DNA of 48,083 nucleotides from Candidatus Omnitrophota bacterium (GTDB lineage Bacteria > Hinthialibacterota > Hinthialibacteria > Hinthialibacterales > Hinthialibacteraceae). The position numbers were made by a program, and so were the translations under genes. Within the stretch, counting starts at the first letter, position 1, and each line of letters opens with the position of its first letter. Of this stretch, positions 35,812 to 45,469 are shown piece after piece. The stretch is from positions 1 through 48,083 of the forward strand of contig QZKN01000051.1 in the NCBI GenBank assembly GCA_003598175.1. The letters are read 5' to 3'. The notes under the pieces were generated by a model, which was not told the DNA's origin, made no database searches, and was given only the letters and a program-made list of their open reading frames with translations.

Positions 35812-37266
35812 ATGAATCCAGTCATCGTCATCGGCATCGTTCTCGGTTACTTTTTCCTGTTATTGATCATCTCCTTTTTCAGTGCGAAAACCGCCGATTC
35901 GAAAACGTTTTTCACTGCCAACAAGCAATCGCCCTGGTATATCGTCGCCTATGGCATGGTCGGCGCGTCGATATCGGGTATTACGTACATTTCCGTCCCC
36001 GGCGAGGTATGCAATTCGCAATGGACCTACTTTCAAATGGTGATCGGGTACGTGTTCGGCATCGCCATGACCGCGATCATCCTGTTACCGCTTTATTACC
36101 GGCTGAATCTCGTTTCCATTTATTCGTATTTGGAGACGCGATTCGGATTTTGGTCGTATAAGACCGGCGCGGCCTTTTTTTTACTTTCGCAAAGCGTCGT
36201 GGCCGCCTTTCGGCTTTATTTGATGGCGCGTGTATTGCAGGTCGGATTCTTCGACGGGTATGGAATTCCTTTCGAAGTGACCGTCTTTGTCACCCTGGCG
36301 CTCATTTGGCTGTATACCTATCGCGCGGGAATCAAGACCATCGTGTATACCGACACGCTGCAAACCACTTTTCTGCTGCTGGCCGCAATCCTCAGCATCC
36401 TGATTTTAATGAACGATCTTCGGTGGACGGTATCCGATTTTTTCGCGTTCGCGCGCGGCAACCCGGATACGAAAATGTTCGTTTGGCAATGGAGTTCCGA
36501 CCGCAATTTCTTTAAACTGCTGCTCACCGGCGCGTTCCTGACGCTCGTCACCAACGGACTGGATCAAAGCGTGATGCAAAAACACCTGACCTGTCGCACG
36601 TTGAAAGACGCGCAAAAAAATATGTTTTGGTTTTGTGTGCTGCTGGCGCTGACCAATCTTCTGTTTCTCGGACTGGGCATTCTGCTGCGTCAATTCGCAC
36701 TGCAAAACGGGATCGCGATTCCGCCGCGAACCGACGATTTATATCCGCTGCTCGCCATTCATCATTTTCACGCCTTCGCGGGAATCGTATTTCTACTGGG
36801 CATTTCCGCCGCCGCGTATTCCAGCGCCGATTCCGCCCTGACCGGTTTGACCACCTCCTTTTGTGTGGATTTTCTGAACTACAAAGATCAGGAAAGCGAA
36901 CTGCTGCAGCGAAAGCGGTTTCTCATTCATTTTTCATTTTCCCTGTTGTTGTATCTCATCATCGTGATTTTCAAAATCATCAACGATGAAAGCGTGATCA
37001 ACGCCTTTATCCGCGTTTCCGGATATACCTACGGCCCGTTGCTGGGGTTGTATGCATTCGGTCTGTTTACCCAACGACGAGTCCATGATCGCTGGGTCCC
37101 ACTCCTTTGCATTCTTTCTCCGCTGATTTCGATTCTCCTGTATTTTTATTCGGAAACGTGGCTGTGGGGATACAAATTCGGATTTGAGATCTTGCTAGTC
37201 AATAGCGCATTTACGTTTGCCGGATTATTCTTTTTGAGAGAACGGAAGTTGCATCCACGCGCATGA
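35812..37266 (+). CDS. sodium:solute symporter (SSS family)
   Basis: A 484-residue membrane transporter with about 13 helices. It opens VIGIVLGYFFLLLIISFFSA, then TFFTANKQSPWYIVAYGMVG and SISGITYISVPGEV (the sodium and substrate region of helix 1), and later shows AAAYSSADSALTGLTTSFCV, the helix-8 sodium-binding stretch of this family. It sits 13 bases after the isomerase and is presumably its importer. Its last 56 bases overlap, on the opposite strand, a broken DUF1080 frame. Confidence 0.93.
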   Translation: MNPVIVIGIVLGYFFLLLIISFFSAKTADSKTFFTANKQSPWYIVAYGMVGASISGITYISVPGEVCNSQWTYFQMVIGYVFGIAMTAIILLPLYYRLNLVSIYSYLETRFGFWSYKTGAAFFLLSQSVVAAFRLYLMARVLQVGFFDGYGIPFEVTVFVTLALIWLYTYRAGIKTIVYTDTLQTTFLLLAAILSILILMNDLRWTVSDFFAFARGNPDTKMFVWQWSSDRNFFKLLLTGAFLTLVTNGLDQSVMQKHLTCRTLKDAQKNMFWFCVLLALTNLLFLGLGILLRQFALQNGIAIPPRTDDLYPLLAIHHFHAFAGIVFLLGISAAAYSSADSALTGLTTSFCVDFLNYKDQESELLQRKRFLIHFSFSLLLYLIIVIFKIINDESVINAFIRVSGYTYGPLLGLYAFGLFTQRRVHDRWVPLLCILSPLISILLYFYSETWLWGYKFGFEILLVNSAFTFAGLFFLRERKLHPRA

Positions 37267-37609
37267 GGTTGCGGAGCGGAGATTCCTTCCGGATTGTTGA
37301 TCCACCGGACCGGCGATTTTCGTAATTTAATTTTTTTTGTGCTGCGGCAAGTTCATCCTTAGTCATGTTCGCTCGTTTCAGGGGATCGGCGACCAGGCCT
37401 TTCCAGCCGGACAGGTCTTTGCCATTGAACAAGGCGATAAATCCTTGCGGCGGCGTGTTGTCTTTGCCCTCCACGCGGACGGGTGCGAATGGAACGAAAA
37501 GTGAAAGAATGAGAGATAGAGTAACAATTTGTTTCATCATTTTTTCTCCTTTTAAATTTAAGATTTAGTTTAAAAGATTTGGGGAAAGAACGTAAGGCGT
37601 CAATCGCAT
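37267..37609. other. 343-base stretch holding a broken secreted gene
   Basis: Apart from the DUF1080 remnant on the minus strand nothing is recognised. The 40 bases before the hybrid kinase stop hold no terminator. Confidence 0.6.
37335..37540 (-). pseudogene. 5' remnant of a DUF1080 (3-keto-disaccharide hydrolase-type) gene
   Basis: The start is complete: AAAGGAGAAAAA before the ATG, a signal peptide (MMKQIVTLSLILSLFVPFAP), then GFIALFNGKDLSGWKGLV and ADPLKRANMTKDELAAAQKK, the usual opening of DUF1080 proteins. After that the frame runs on for about 33 unrelated residues, ending at 37211 inside the symporter gene. The rest of the domain (150 or more residues) is gone. The break is near 37330. 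Confidence 0.75.
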
Positions 37610-40093
37610 TCAGCCTTTGTGATGAATGATGGATTGAACCGTCTGCAGCAACTCCTCGTGAAACTGTTCCTCTTTTTCGATGATAACCGACGTGACATTT
37701 TCGAATTGATGCAATTCCAGCGGCAGCAGTTTGTTGGTCGTGATCACGACCGTCGGAATCGCGTCGTAGCGGTTGTTTTTTCGAATCGTTTGCAGGAAAT
37801 GAAATCCATCCAGGAGCGGCATCATGAGATCGAGGAGGATGAGATCGGGTTCGAAATGGTTCAACATGTCCAACGCCTGCTTGCCGCTCACGGCCTTACG
37901 CAATTCGAGCACTTCCTCTTCCAGCGCATCCCTGATCACCTGAGCGATGTTGATGTCGTTCTCCACCAATAGGATTTTCCCCTGTTTCTTTTCGAGTTTA
38001 TGTTGAATGATGGCAAGAAGATCGCGAGGATCGACCGGTTTGTGCAGGTAATCCACTTCCTTGGGCAATTGGATGCGCTGTTCCTTGGGCGCGACGCTGA
38101 CGATGATGACGGGAATTTTGTTGAGCGCCGCTTCGGATTTTAGTATTTTAAGGATTTCCCATCCGTTAATGCCCGGCATGACCAGATCGAGGGTGATGAA
38201 GTCGGGGCGGAACTCAATCGCTTTTAAAATCCCTTCTTCCCCGGTGGCCGCGGAGAGAATCCGGCAGCCGAACTCTTCGAAATAATGAGCCAGCAGAATT
38301 CTTGCATCCGCATCGTCGTCGATGATCAAAACCAATTTACCCTGCAAAAGAATATATTCATCCGTTTTCTGCTTCTGCGGAAATACAAATTCTCGTTTTG
38401 AGTTCTCCGTAACAGTTTCTCCTGCAATCATGGCATCGGGATAATTCGTTTCATGGCCGAACTGGATGCTAAAAACGGAGCCCTCATTTTCATTGCTTCG
38501 GACACACAGTTGATATCCCATCATATCGCAAAGAGATTTGGAAATACTCAAGCCGAGTCCGGATCCCTCATACGAGTGAGAAGCGTTGTGGTCTACCTGC
38601 TGAAAGGGTTCGAAAATCGATTCGATTTTCTCGTCCGGAATCCCCACTCCGGTATCGATGATATCCACCCGAGTCGGGCGGGCGGTCAAGATATCCACTG
38701 TCAGCATGATTTGAACACTTCCATGTTCCGTAAACTTGATGGCGTTGCCGATCAGGTTGATGAAAATTTGTTTCAATTTCATTCCATCCGTTTCGATCGG
38801 GATCACGTGCGCCGGGAGCGTCAATTTCAGCGCAATCTTTTTAGAATGCGCCTGGCCTTCGAGTTCCGAGAGAATCTCTTGCAACAAGCGGTCGAGGCGA
38901 ATGAGTGAAATTTCCAATTCCACCCGGCCGGATTCAATTTTTGCCAAATCCAATATTTTGTTGATCAGATCGAGCAAGTGTTTCCCGTTGTTGACGATGC
39001 GTGAAAGGAAGTTGATTTCCCGTTCATCAAACTTTTGATCTTTATTTTTAAGTAAGATATTCGAAAAACCGATAATTGAATTTAAAGGAGTGCGAATTTC
39101 GTGGCTCATATTGGCCAGAAAATCGCTTTTGGCGCGATTGGCGGCGTCGGCGCGTTCCATGGCGTTGCGCAGGTTCGCTTCGTTTTTACGCAAGGCCGCG
39201 AGCGCTTGTTCCGACTGATGCGAGGATTCGGTTTTTTCCGCCCATGCCGCCTGGAGGAGGAGGGAGGTGATCGATAGAACAAACGCATACAACCAGCACA
39301 AGAGACGGCTTGCCGTCTGCTCGCCGACGGCGAATGGGCCGTACCCGTGATTCGTCTCCCAAATGACAAACAACACGGCAACAACGGTGAATATCCTCGT
39401 CCAGAATTCTCCATAGCGAAAGACGGAAAGAATCACCAGCGGAAACAGGACAATGGTGATCACTTCGTACAAATGAAAGCGATGGAAGCCATCCATCCAC
39501 CCCGGCGCGGCGGTCAATGCGATCAAAAGAAGGCAGGTTGAAATCTCCCACAATCTTCGTTGCGTAAAACCGGAAGAAGGGGTGAAGCGAAAAGAAAGAA
39601 TCAGGGGAGCCACGACAAGAATGCCCAGAAAGTCGCTGAGAAAAAACGAAAACCAGAGATTTGGAAGATCGCCAAACTCATGCAATGGACTTCCGTAAAG
39701 AGCCAACGCCGCCATAAAAGAACCGAATATACCGTAGGGAAAACAACCGTAGATCAGAAACAGCCGGACGTTTTTTGGGTTGTTCAAAAGCGGATTAAAA
39801 AAAGCATTGCGCTTGAGAGAGCCGGCGGCAATCCACGCTCCGGTTGTGCTCGCGATGCCGATTCCCAGACTGTCTGTGAGCGACAATCCATTGAAATAGG
39901 AAAAAACCCACGCGCCCAGGAAAATACCCGGCAACAATGACAAATCAAAACATAGTAATACGCCGATTGCCAATCCCGCGCTCGGCCAAAAGAAAGAAGA
40001 ACCATACGGGAACGAGTCCAGTATGGCGCCGGTTTTCGCGAAGAGAATATAGATCACCGTAAAAATCGAGACGCCAGGCAAATATCGTCGCAT
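37610..40093 (-). CDS. MASE1-type hybrid sensor histidine kinase with two receiver domains
   Basis: An 827-residue protein. A MASE1 membrane domain with about eight helices (about 5-285; [16 protein letters not shown]) is followed by a short coiled linker, HisKA with His331 in [14 protein letters not shown], and HATPase with [21 protein letters not shown] and GSGLGLSI. Then come two receiver domains: the first (about 585-700) with the acidic pocket DDD 592-594, Asp636 and Lys685, the second (about 705-825) with Glu711/Asp713, Asp755 and Lys807. Signals sensed by MASE1 are unknown. With no separate output domain it probably works as a phosphorelay. It lies 73 bases from the carboxypeptidase gene. 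Confidence 0.93.
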   Translation of the reverse strand: MRRYLPGVSIFTVIYILFAKTGAILDSFPYGSSFFWPSAGLAIGVLLCFDLSLLPGIFLGAWVFSYFNGLSLTDSLGIGIASTTGAWIAAGSLKRNAFFNPLLNNPKNVRLFLIYGCFPYGIFGSFMAALALYGSPLHEFGDLPNLWFSFFLSDFLGILVVAPLILSFRFTPSSGFTQRRLWEISTCLLLIALTAAPGWMDGFHRFHLYEVITIVLFPLVILSVFRYGEFWTRIFTVVAVLFVIWETNHGYGPFAVGEQTASRLLCWLYAFVLSITSLLLQAAWAEKTESSHQSEQALAALRKNEANLRNAMERADAANRAKSDFLANMSHEIRTPLNSIIGFSNILLKNKDQKFDEREINFLSRIVNNGKHLLDLINKILDLAKIESGRVELEISLIRLDRLLQEILSELEGQAHSKKIALKLTLPAHVIPIETDGMKLKQIFINLIGNAIKFTEHGSVQIMLTVDILTARPTRVDIIDTGVGIPDEKIESIFEPFQQVDHNASHSYEGSGLGLSISKSLCDMMGYQLCVRSNENEGSVFSIQFGHETNYPDAMIAGETVTENSKREFVFPQKQKTDEYILLQGKLVLIIDDDADARILLAHYFEEFGCRILSAATGEEGILKAIEFRPDFITLDLVMPGINGWEILKILKSEAALNKIPVIIVSVAPKEQRIQLPKEVDYLHKPVDPRDLLAIIQHKLEKKQGKILLVENDINIAQVIRDALEEEVLELRKAVSGKQALDMLNHFEPDLILLDLMMPLLDGFHFLQTIRKNNRYDAIPTVVITTNKLLPLELHQFENVTSVIIEKEEQFHEELLQTVQSIIHHKG

Positions 40094-40166
40094 AGAAAAA
40101 TTTCAATCTTTCCGAAGTATGATGACTGCATCCCTTCGCAGGAAACCATGGACGTATGCACAAAGC

Positions 40167-41327
40167 CTATTCATTCCTGATTGCGTGTGCGGAAGGCCGC
40201 GGATTCTCGATCGCAAATACGAAAAGTTCCTCAAAAAGAATCAATTCCAAATCCAAAATTTGTTCGTGATTCACCTGCGGATATTTGGTCTCCTTCAATC
40301 CGTGGGGACATTCGAAGAGCAGGGAAATTCCCCCACACACGTGATGCAGAGCGCTGGTGAGGTTGAAGGACGGCGGTGGATACGTTTTTCCATCTTCGTG
40401 CGGAGTCGGCAGCCGTCCCGCAGGCAAACCGGCCTGGCGATAGCGCTCCATGAGTCGTTCGGCAAAGCGGTTTTCCGCTTCCTTGCAATACCAGGGCACA
40501 TACGCTGTCGAAAGAATGGCGGGCGCATGACCGTGGGAGTGAAGATTCAACAAATAATCGGGCGCTTCCTCCCGCGCAACGCGAAGCAACGCCTTCGTCT
40601 CTTCCGCCATCGGATCGAACCAGTCGTCATGCATGAGATTGACGCCGTTATCGTTGAAATATGCGCCCAGGAATCCCACATCGCCTTTCATCGGATGACG
40701 TTGTTTTGCGCCCGGCCATCCATATAAGGTTCCGTCTTTTCTCGTTCCCTGGCCGATTCGCGTCATTTCCTCGACGGGAATCCCCACGAAACTGTCGTAG
40801 GGACAACGCGCGCGTCCATCGGGATTGGAAAGCGGGACAATCAACGCCCGGCAGCGATCCAAATATTCCCGCAAACGCGGCCACGCTTTTCCGCGCCAAT
40901 CGCTTCCGGTTTCCGCGACGCGCAAGAGGTTGACAAGCCCAACCATCCCTTCTATTTCCTGCCCATGCGGCGTTCCGACGATAAAAACGATCGGCGGGGT
41001 GTTTTCCGGTTTATTTGCATAATACGAAGGATCCCTCGCCGCCGCCGCGGAATTGTAATTCGCCTGCCGGTTCAAGTCGATGGTTGTTCCGTACGTGACC
41101 AAATACACCGCTCGTCCACCCGGCGAATGGGCAATCGTTTTTGTCGTTCCGCGTTTCACTTCGTGGATGGCGGTTTCGATCTCTTGCACGCTTCCTTTCC
41201 AAAACGAGGGGATTTCCGTTTGCGGATAACGACGATTGGAATCGGACGCTGTTGCAGGGATTCCAAACAGTAAGGCGAGGCACAGGAAGAACAAACACAC
41301 TTGTATTCTACATTTTTCATACAACAC
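40167..41327 (-). CDS. exported M14-family zinc carboxypeptidase
   Basis: A 386-residue protein with a signal peptide (CRIQVCLFFLCLALLFGIPA, cut after ATAS). The zinc site is visible: His and Glu in FIVGTPHGQEIEGMVG (HxxE), the later His in LLNLHSHGHAPA, and the catalytic Glu in SLLFECPHGL. LSNPDGRAR is the usual substrate-binding arginine motif. Members trim peptides or murein-type links outside the cytoplasm. GTG at 41327 is chosen because AAGGAGAAG precedes it and the signal peptide then begins properly; the frame extends to 41393 without support. Confidence 0.88.
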   Translation of the reverse strand: MLYEKCRIQVCLFFLCLALLFGIPATASDSNRRYPQTEIPSFWKGSVQEIETAIHEVKRGTTKTIAHSPGGRAVYLVTYGTTIDLNRQANYNSAAAARDPSYYANKPENTPPIVFIVGTPHGQEIEGMVGLVNLLRVAETGSDWRGKAWPRLREYLDRCRALIVPLSNPDGRARCPYDSFVGIPVEEMTRIGQGTRKDGTLYGWPGAKQRHPMKGDVGFLGAYFNDNGVNLMHDDWFDPMAEETKALLRVAREEAPDYLLNLHSHGHAPAILSTAYVPWYCKEAENRFAERLMERYRQAGLPAGRLPTPHEDGKTYPPPSFNLTSALHHVCGGISLLFECPHGLKETKYPQVNHEQILDLELILFEELFVFAIENPRPSAHAIRNE

Positions 41328-41569
41328 GATTTTTCTTCTCCTTATTCTATGTTGTTCGTAACCAATGAACATGGAATTCAAGCCGGTCAACATTTCATAA
41401 CAGAAGATTCCTCATGGCGTCCGGTCGTGGATACAGGCCGGAAAGGATAGAATATCTTCATTATCCATTCCAATCGAGTGTAGCCATTAACCACTTGAAT
41501 GCTTGCTGGGAATGGCAAAGATACTAAAACGATACACAATAATCCTTTTCTAGGAGATGGGGAAAGAAA

Positions 41570-41875
41570 ATGGGTGAAAAATTCAGCGAAATTCTAGCGA
41601 ATGGACTCGGATTCTGGGCGTTGATCGGTTTCTCCGGTCAGGCCATCTTTGCTTCCCGATTCATCATTCAATGGATCGAGTCCGAACGCCGAAAAGAAAG
41701 CGTTATTCCGATCATGTTTTGGTATTTGAGTATCGTCGGCAGTCTGTTGACGCTGGCGTATGCATTTCACAAAGAAGATCCGGTATTCATCGTGGGGTAT
41801 TTGTTCAATTGTATTATTTATTTTCGTAATTTGTATTTTATTTATACAAAAAAAGTGGAAGCGACGGGCGAGTGA
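41570..41875 (+). CDS. LAB_N (lipid-A-disaccharide-synthase N-terminal-like) membrane protein
   Basis: A 101-residue protein with three hydrophobic helices: FWALIGFSGQAIFASRFIIQ, then SVIPIMFWYLSIVGSLLTLA and FIVGYLFNCIIYFRNLYFIY. This is the lipid A biosynthesis N-terminal domain (PF07578 pattern) standing alone; its helices and IPIMFWYLS segment also recall PQ-loop/SemiSWEET proteins. GGAGATGGGGAAAG just before the ATG supports the start. It converges with the GT-C gene (12 bases between stops) and lies near a GT2 gene, the company such proteins keep elsewhere. A lipid-linked-sugar flipping role is inferred, not shown. Confidence 0.85.
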   Translation: MGEKFSEILANGLGFWALIGFSGQAIFASRFIIQWIESERRKESVIPIMFWYLSIVGSLLTLAYAFHKEDPVFIVGYLFNCIIYFRNLYFIYTKKVEATGE

Positions 41876-41887
41876 ATCCGTCCGCAA

Positions 41888-43600
41888 TCATTCCTGGTTT
41901 GGCGGCTCCACCGCTTCCGTGGACGCCGGATCGTCGGATTTTTCAAATTCCACGCGATAGACGCGCATGGTTTCCAATTCGATGTCCTGGAAAAATCGAT
42001 AGGGAAGATTGTTGTGAACCGTCGCGTAAAAACACGCGCCGCGGAAATTCATCACGCGAATGGGAATGGTTCCGGGATACACAATTTCTTCCAGCGGTGT
42101 GTGTTTTTCCAATTCCAGAAACTCCGCCCGCGGTTCGAGAATCCCATCTCGTCCGATGAATACATACATGGGAAGATTGAATTTGGGCCAGAAAAGAATA
42201 TCTCCCTCTTGCGGATAGACTTCGCCGCCGTTGACTTGTTTGAATCCGGCGCGATCGGCGTAAAATTGCCATCCCCAATGAGAAACATACCACGTGTCGT
42301 GATCCTCCGATACCCATTTCTGTTTGGCGTCTTGTGCGAAATCTCGGTACGTCTTCGCATATTCGTAATCGGCGAAATGCAGAACGTATGCCATCGCGGC
42401 CTGGATCACGATCAAAACGACGAGCCAGATCTTTTGCGCATGAATTGCCGGTCGCGGTTCACGCTCCAGATAACGAAACGCCAGCAGCATCAATGGCAAC
42501 AAACTGTTGAGTTGATGCCGCACCGCCTGAAACGGAACCAAAACGATGCTGAATATAATCGGCGCGCAAAGCCAGGCGAAGAGAAAGAGGGAATCCGCCG
42601 CTTCTTCATCCCGTCGGTTCGTGACATATGCAATACCTCGCCGTAGCCCATCGATCAATATGATGAAGAGGAAAACCGCGCCGGTGATCGCCCAAAACAG
42701 ATATTCGCCGTCGGCTTTTCCTTTGAAGTAGGATTGCACGAACCACCAAGCGGCGAGCGCGATGAAATACTTGCTCTCGATCAGGAACATGTCGCGGCGT
42801 TTGTAGAGATCGCGCAAGAGAGCGGGTAATAGATAGATCATGCTGCTGAAAATGACGAACGCGCCGCATACTTTATCCTGCCACGACAATCCGCTTTCAT
42901 CGCGCCGGTTCAACGTCAAATCGACGATATGAATCTGGCCATACATCAGTTGGTTGTGGAGACACCAAAGACCCATGATCACCGGAATCGGCCAGATCCA
43001 AATCATCAGCCGGTATTTTTGTTTGAAGAACGGATACAGCAGCAAAACCGGTAAAAAAATGATGGAAGAATATTTCGTCAAGGTCGCCAGTCCGGCGAAA
43101 ACCGCTCCCAGAAACAAATACCGGCGATCCTCCCGATCGGTTCCGTAGATGAACAAGGCTACCGCCGCGGCCGCCAGACCTGTGGCGGGCACGTCGCGCA
43201 TGACATTTCCGGAAATCATGATAGCGGGACTGAACATGACGAATAAAAGAGGAAACAGGCTGCCTTTTGTAAATCGCCGAGACAAGAAGAACATCGCGCC
43301 CGCCAACAAAAATAAAAACAGCATCATCGCCGCATGAAGCGCGATTTCCGAAAAATCCGAAACGGCGGCGAACGGAGCGAGATAGTAACTCAAAAAGGGC
43401 GGATTGGTGGTGATTTCCCACACCGGCGCGTTATACCCGAACCAATTGATGACTCCCTGAAACGGATCGAATGGATTGTCGAGTATTTTCTGCGAGACGA
43501 TCAAAACGACCGTATCGTCGATGTGATAGGGTTTGTTGAGAAACGGAACCGCAATCGCGAAAACCACGAGGATGGCGATCAGCACTTGTCGTTTGTTCAT
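41888..43600 (-). CDS. GT-C-type membrane glycosyltransferase (family 39-like)
   Basis: A 570-residue polytopic protein. Helix 1 is followed at once by NKPYHIDDTVVLIVSQKIL, with Asp28-Asp29 the catalytic acidic pair of family 39. Further marks are TTNPPFLSYYLAPFA, PAIMISGNVMRDVPATGLAA and a C-terminal soluble domain (about 420-570) with WYVSHWGWQFYADRAGF. It lies downstream of the GT2 gene on the same strand, with 181 bases and a REP-like repeat between, and convergent to LAB_N. Probable role: moving a sugar from polyprenyl phosphate to an envelope acceptor on the outside face. Confidence 0.82.
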   Translation of the reverse strand: MNKRQVLIAILVVFAIAVPFLNKPYHIDDTVVLIVSQKILDNPFDPFQGVINWFGYNAPVWEITTNPPFLSYYLAPFAAVSDFSEIALHAAMMLFLFLLAGAMFFLSRRFTKGSLFPLLFVMFSPAIMISGNVMRDVPATGLAAAAVALFIYGTDREDRRYLFLGAVFAGLATLTKYSSIIFLPVLLLYPFFKQKYRLMIWIWPIPVIMGLWCLHNQLMYGQIHIVDLTLNRRDESGLSWQDKVCGAFVIFSSMIYLLPALLRDLYKRRDMFLIESKYFIALAAWWFVQSYFKGKADGEYLFWAITGAVFLFIILIDGLRRGIAYVTNRRDEEAADSLFLFAWLCAPIIFSIVLVPFQAVRHQLNSLLPLMLLAFRYLEREPRPAIHAQKIWLVVLIVIQAAMAYVLHFADYEYAKTYRDFAQDAKQKWVSEDHDTWYVSHWGWQFYADRAGFKQVNGGEVYPQEGDILFWPKFNLPMYVFIGRDGILEPRAEFLELEKHTPLEEIVYPGTIPIRVMNFRGACFYATVHNNLPYRFFQDIELETMRVYRVEFEKSDDPASTEAVEPPNQE

Positions 43601-43636
43601 TTTGTCATCTCACTGAATGGAATAGGATCTGCACGT

Positions 43637-43667
43637 GCGGGCGGGGACGCCTGCTCCACCCACGTAT
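43637..43667 (-). repeat. REP-like palindrome, third copy of the second unit
   Basis: On the minus strand ATACGTGGGTGGAGCAGGCG then TCCCCGCCCGC. Matches both units at 34131-34190, including the ACCCACGTAT flank of the second. It lies between the GT2 and GT-C genes. Confidence 0.6.
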
Positions 43668-43781
43668 ATTTTAATACAACCGTGCATAGAATACCGTAAC
43701 CGGCCAGACAAAAAAAGGAGATCGATGAAAAGTGCGGATGATACGCATACATCAGATGGAGTGAAGTGGAAGGAAACGGAG

Positions 43782-44702
43782 TCATCCCAACCGTTCATTG
43801 ACGAAGTACGGCGGTTCTTCCCGGCGGTGCAGGAAGGTCAGCATTTCCGCCACCAAACCTAAAAAGACGGATTGGAAACTCATCATGGCCAGGATGATGC
43901 TGCTTGCGAGAGCAATCCCTCCCGCTTCCATTTTTCCCATCCAAATAAAAACCAGACTGATCACAAATGCTACGAAACCAAATAAGCCGATCGAAATGCC
44001 GATTCGGCCGAACAGATGGGAAGGTCGCTGAACATAACGAGTGAAGAACATGACCGTTCCGAAATCCAAAAAGCCGCGGATCACGCGTTCACTGCCATAT
44101 TTGCTTCTCCCTTTGCGCCGCGGATGATGCGTGACCGTCACTTCGGCGATTTTAAATCCATACCAACCGGCCATGACGGGAACGAAACGGTGCATTTCCC
44201 CGTACAGACGGACTTGATCGAGGACTTCGCGCCGATAACATTTCAAACCGCAATTGAAATCGTGCAAGGGAATGCCGCTGGCTCGCGATACCACGAAATT
44301 GAATACTTTCGAGAACAAGCGTTTGGAGAACGAATCACGCCGATTTTTCTTCCAGCCGGAAACGAGATCGTATCCTTCACCCAGTTTTTCGAGGAGGTGG
44401 GGAATCTCCGTCGGATCGTCCTGCAGATCCGCATCGATGGTGACGACGATATTCCCTTGCGCCGCCGCAAAGCCGGCGGCCAGAGCGGGCGATTTGCCGT
44501 AATTGCAGCGAAACCGCAACGCGCGGACGCGCGCGTCCTTTTCATGCAGTTCCCGCATGATATCGAACGAGCCGTCCGTGCTTCCATCGTCGATGAAAAT
44601 GATCTCGAAATGGTCGCCGGTCCGGTCGAGAGTCGCGCAGATTTGTTCATACAACGCGTGCAACGTATCCCGTTCATCCTTGACCGGGATTACAATAGTC
44701 AA
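43782..44702 (-). CDS. GT2 family glycosyltransferase with C-terminal membrane helices
   Basis: A 306-residue enzyme of the ArnC/GtrB/DPM1 type: LTIVIPVKDERDTLHALYEQ, IIFIDDGSTDGSFDIM, RCNYGKSPALAAGFAAAQGN, metal motif IDADLQDDPTEIPHLL, HDFNCGLKCYRREVLD, and then two C-terminal helices (GISIGLFGFVAFVISLVFIW and ALASSIILAMMSFQSVFLGL). It would load a sugar onto polyprenyl phosphate at the inner face for a GT-C partner. The start is unusual: no ATG or GTG is in frame after the stop at 44745. TTG at 44702 or an ATT at 44726 (with AAAGGG upstream) are the only options. Confidence 0.88.
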   Translation of the reverse strand: MTIVIPVKDERDTLHALYEQICATLDRTGDHFEIIFIDDGSTDGSFDIMRELHEKDARVRALRFRCNYGKSPALAAGFAAAQGNIVVTIDADLQDDPTEIPHLLEKLGEGYDLVSGWKKNRRDSFSKRLFSKVFNFVVSRASGIPLHDFNCGLKCYRREVLDQVRLYGEMHRFVPVMAGWYGFKIAEVTVTHHPRRKGRSKYGSERVIRGFLDFGTVMFFTRYVQRPSHLFGRIGISIGLFGFVAFVISLVFIWMGKMEAGGIALASSIILAMMSFQSVFLGLVAEMLTFLHRREEPPYFVNERLG

Positions 44703-44860
44703 ATCCGGAAGAGTCGTATTCGTAATGGGAGGCGCCCTTTCTCGCTAGTTTATAATGAGGATTATTTCGCCTTTTGTCGAGGACAAATCCATCTATGCTT
44801 ATTTACGAATTATAATGGCGCCCATTTTGCCAAAAAGGGGGATGGTAGTCAGTGCTTTCA

Positions 44861-45469
44861 TTAACGGCGCCGCAAACCTTCCTTGATCAAACTTGCCACT
44901 TCGGCATCCTCACTCAATACATGAATTGCTTCCGCGATGGCTCGTTGCGCCTCCAACGGTTTGCAGCCCAATGCGATCAGCGCTTCGACGGCTTCTGTCA
45001 CGTGTTGATTGGAGGGGATGGATTTGCTTTCTCCGCCTTTCGAGGCAAACGCATGGCGCAAAAACAGCGGATGTTTCGTGTTTTTCAGGTCGAACACAAT
45101 GCGCTCCGCCCTTTTTTTGCCGATGCCGGGAACCTGGCAGAGCAGCGCATGTTCGTTTTTCCGAATGGCCTCCACCAGCCGTTCGACGGGAAGGTGAGAG
45201 ACCACGTCGATGGCCATTTTCGCGCCCACACCGCTTACGCTCAATAAAATGAGAAAAACTTCTCGCTCGTCTTCGGTGGCGAAGCCGTAGAGTTGGAATT
45301 CGTCCTCGCGAACGGCTAAATGCGTGTGGAGAGTGACGGATTCGCCGTGGCGGGGGAGTTCGCGATACGTGGACAACGGAATCGAAACCTTAAAACCGAC
45401 GCCGCCCACATCGATGACGGCGGAATGCTCGTTTTTATCTGCCAGTTTGCCGGTCAGGAAAGTAATCAT
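44861..45469 (-). CDS. ruvA: Holliday junction branch-migration protein RuvA
   Basis: Binds four-way DNA junctions and guides the RuvB motor. The 202 residues show domain I (MITFLTGKLADK, VDVGGVGFKVSIP-like strand), the helix-hairpin-helix pair of domain II (LLSVSGVGAKMAIDVVSHLP and CQVPGIGKKRAERIVFDLK) and domain III (EAVEALIALGCKPLEAQRAI), which binds RuvB. Its ATG overlaps the ruvC stop (ATGA). ruvB is not in the window. Confidence 0.97.
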   Translation of the reverse strand: MITFLTGKLADKNEHSAVIDVGGVGFKVSIPLSTYRELPRHGESVTLHTHLAVREDEFQLYGFATEDEREVFLILLSVSGVGAKMAIDVVSHLPVERLVEAIRKNEHALLCQVPGIGKKRAERIVFDLKNTKHPLFLRHAFASKGGESKSIPSNQHVTEAVEALIALGCKPLEAQRAIAEAIHVLSEDAEVASLIKEGLRRR

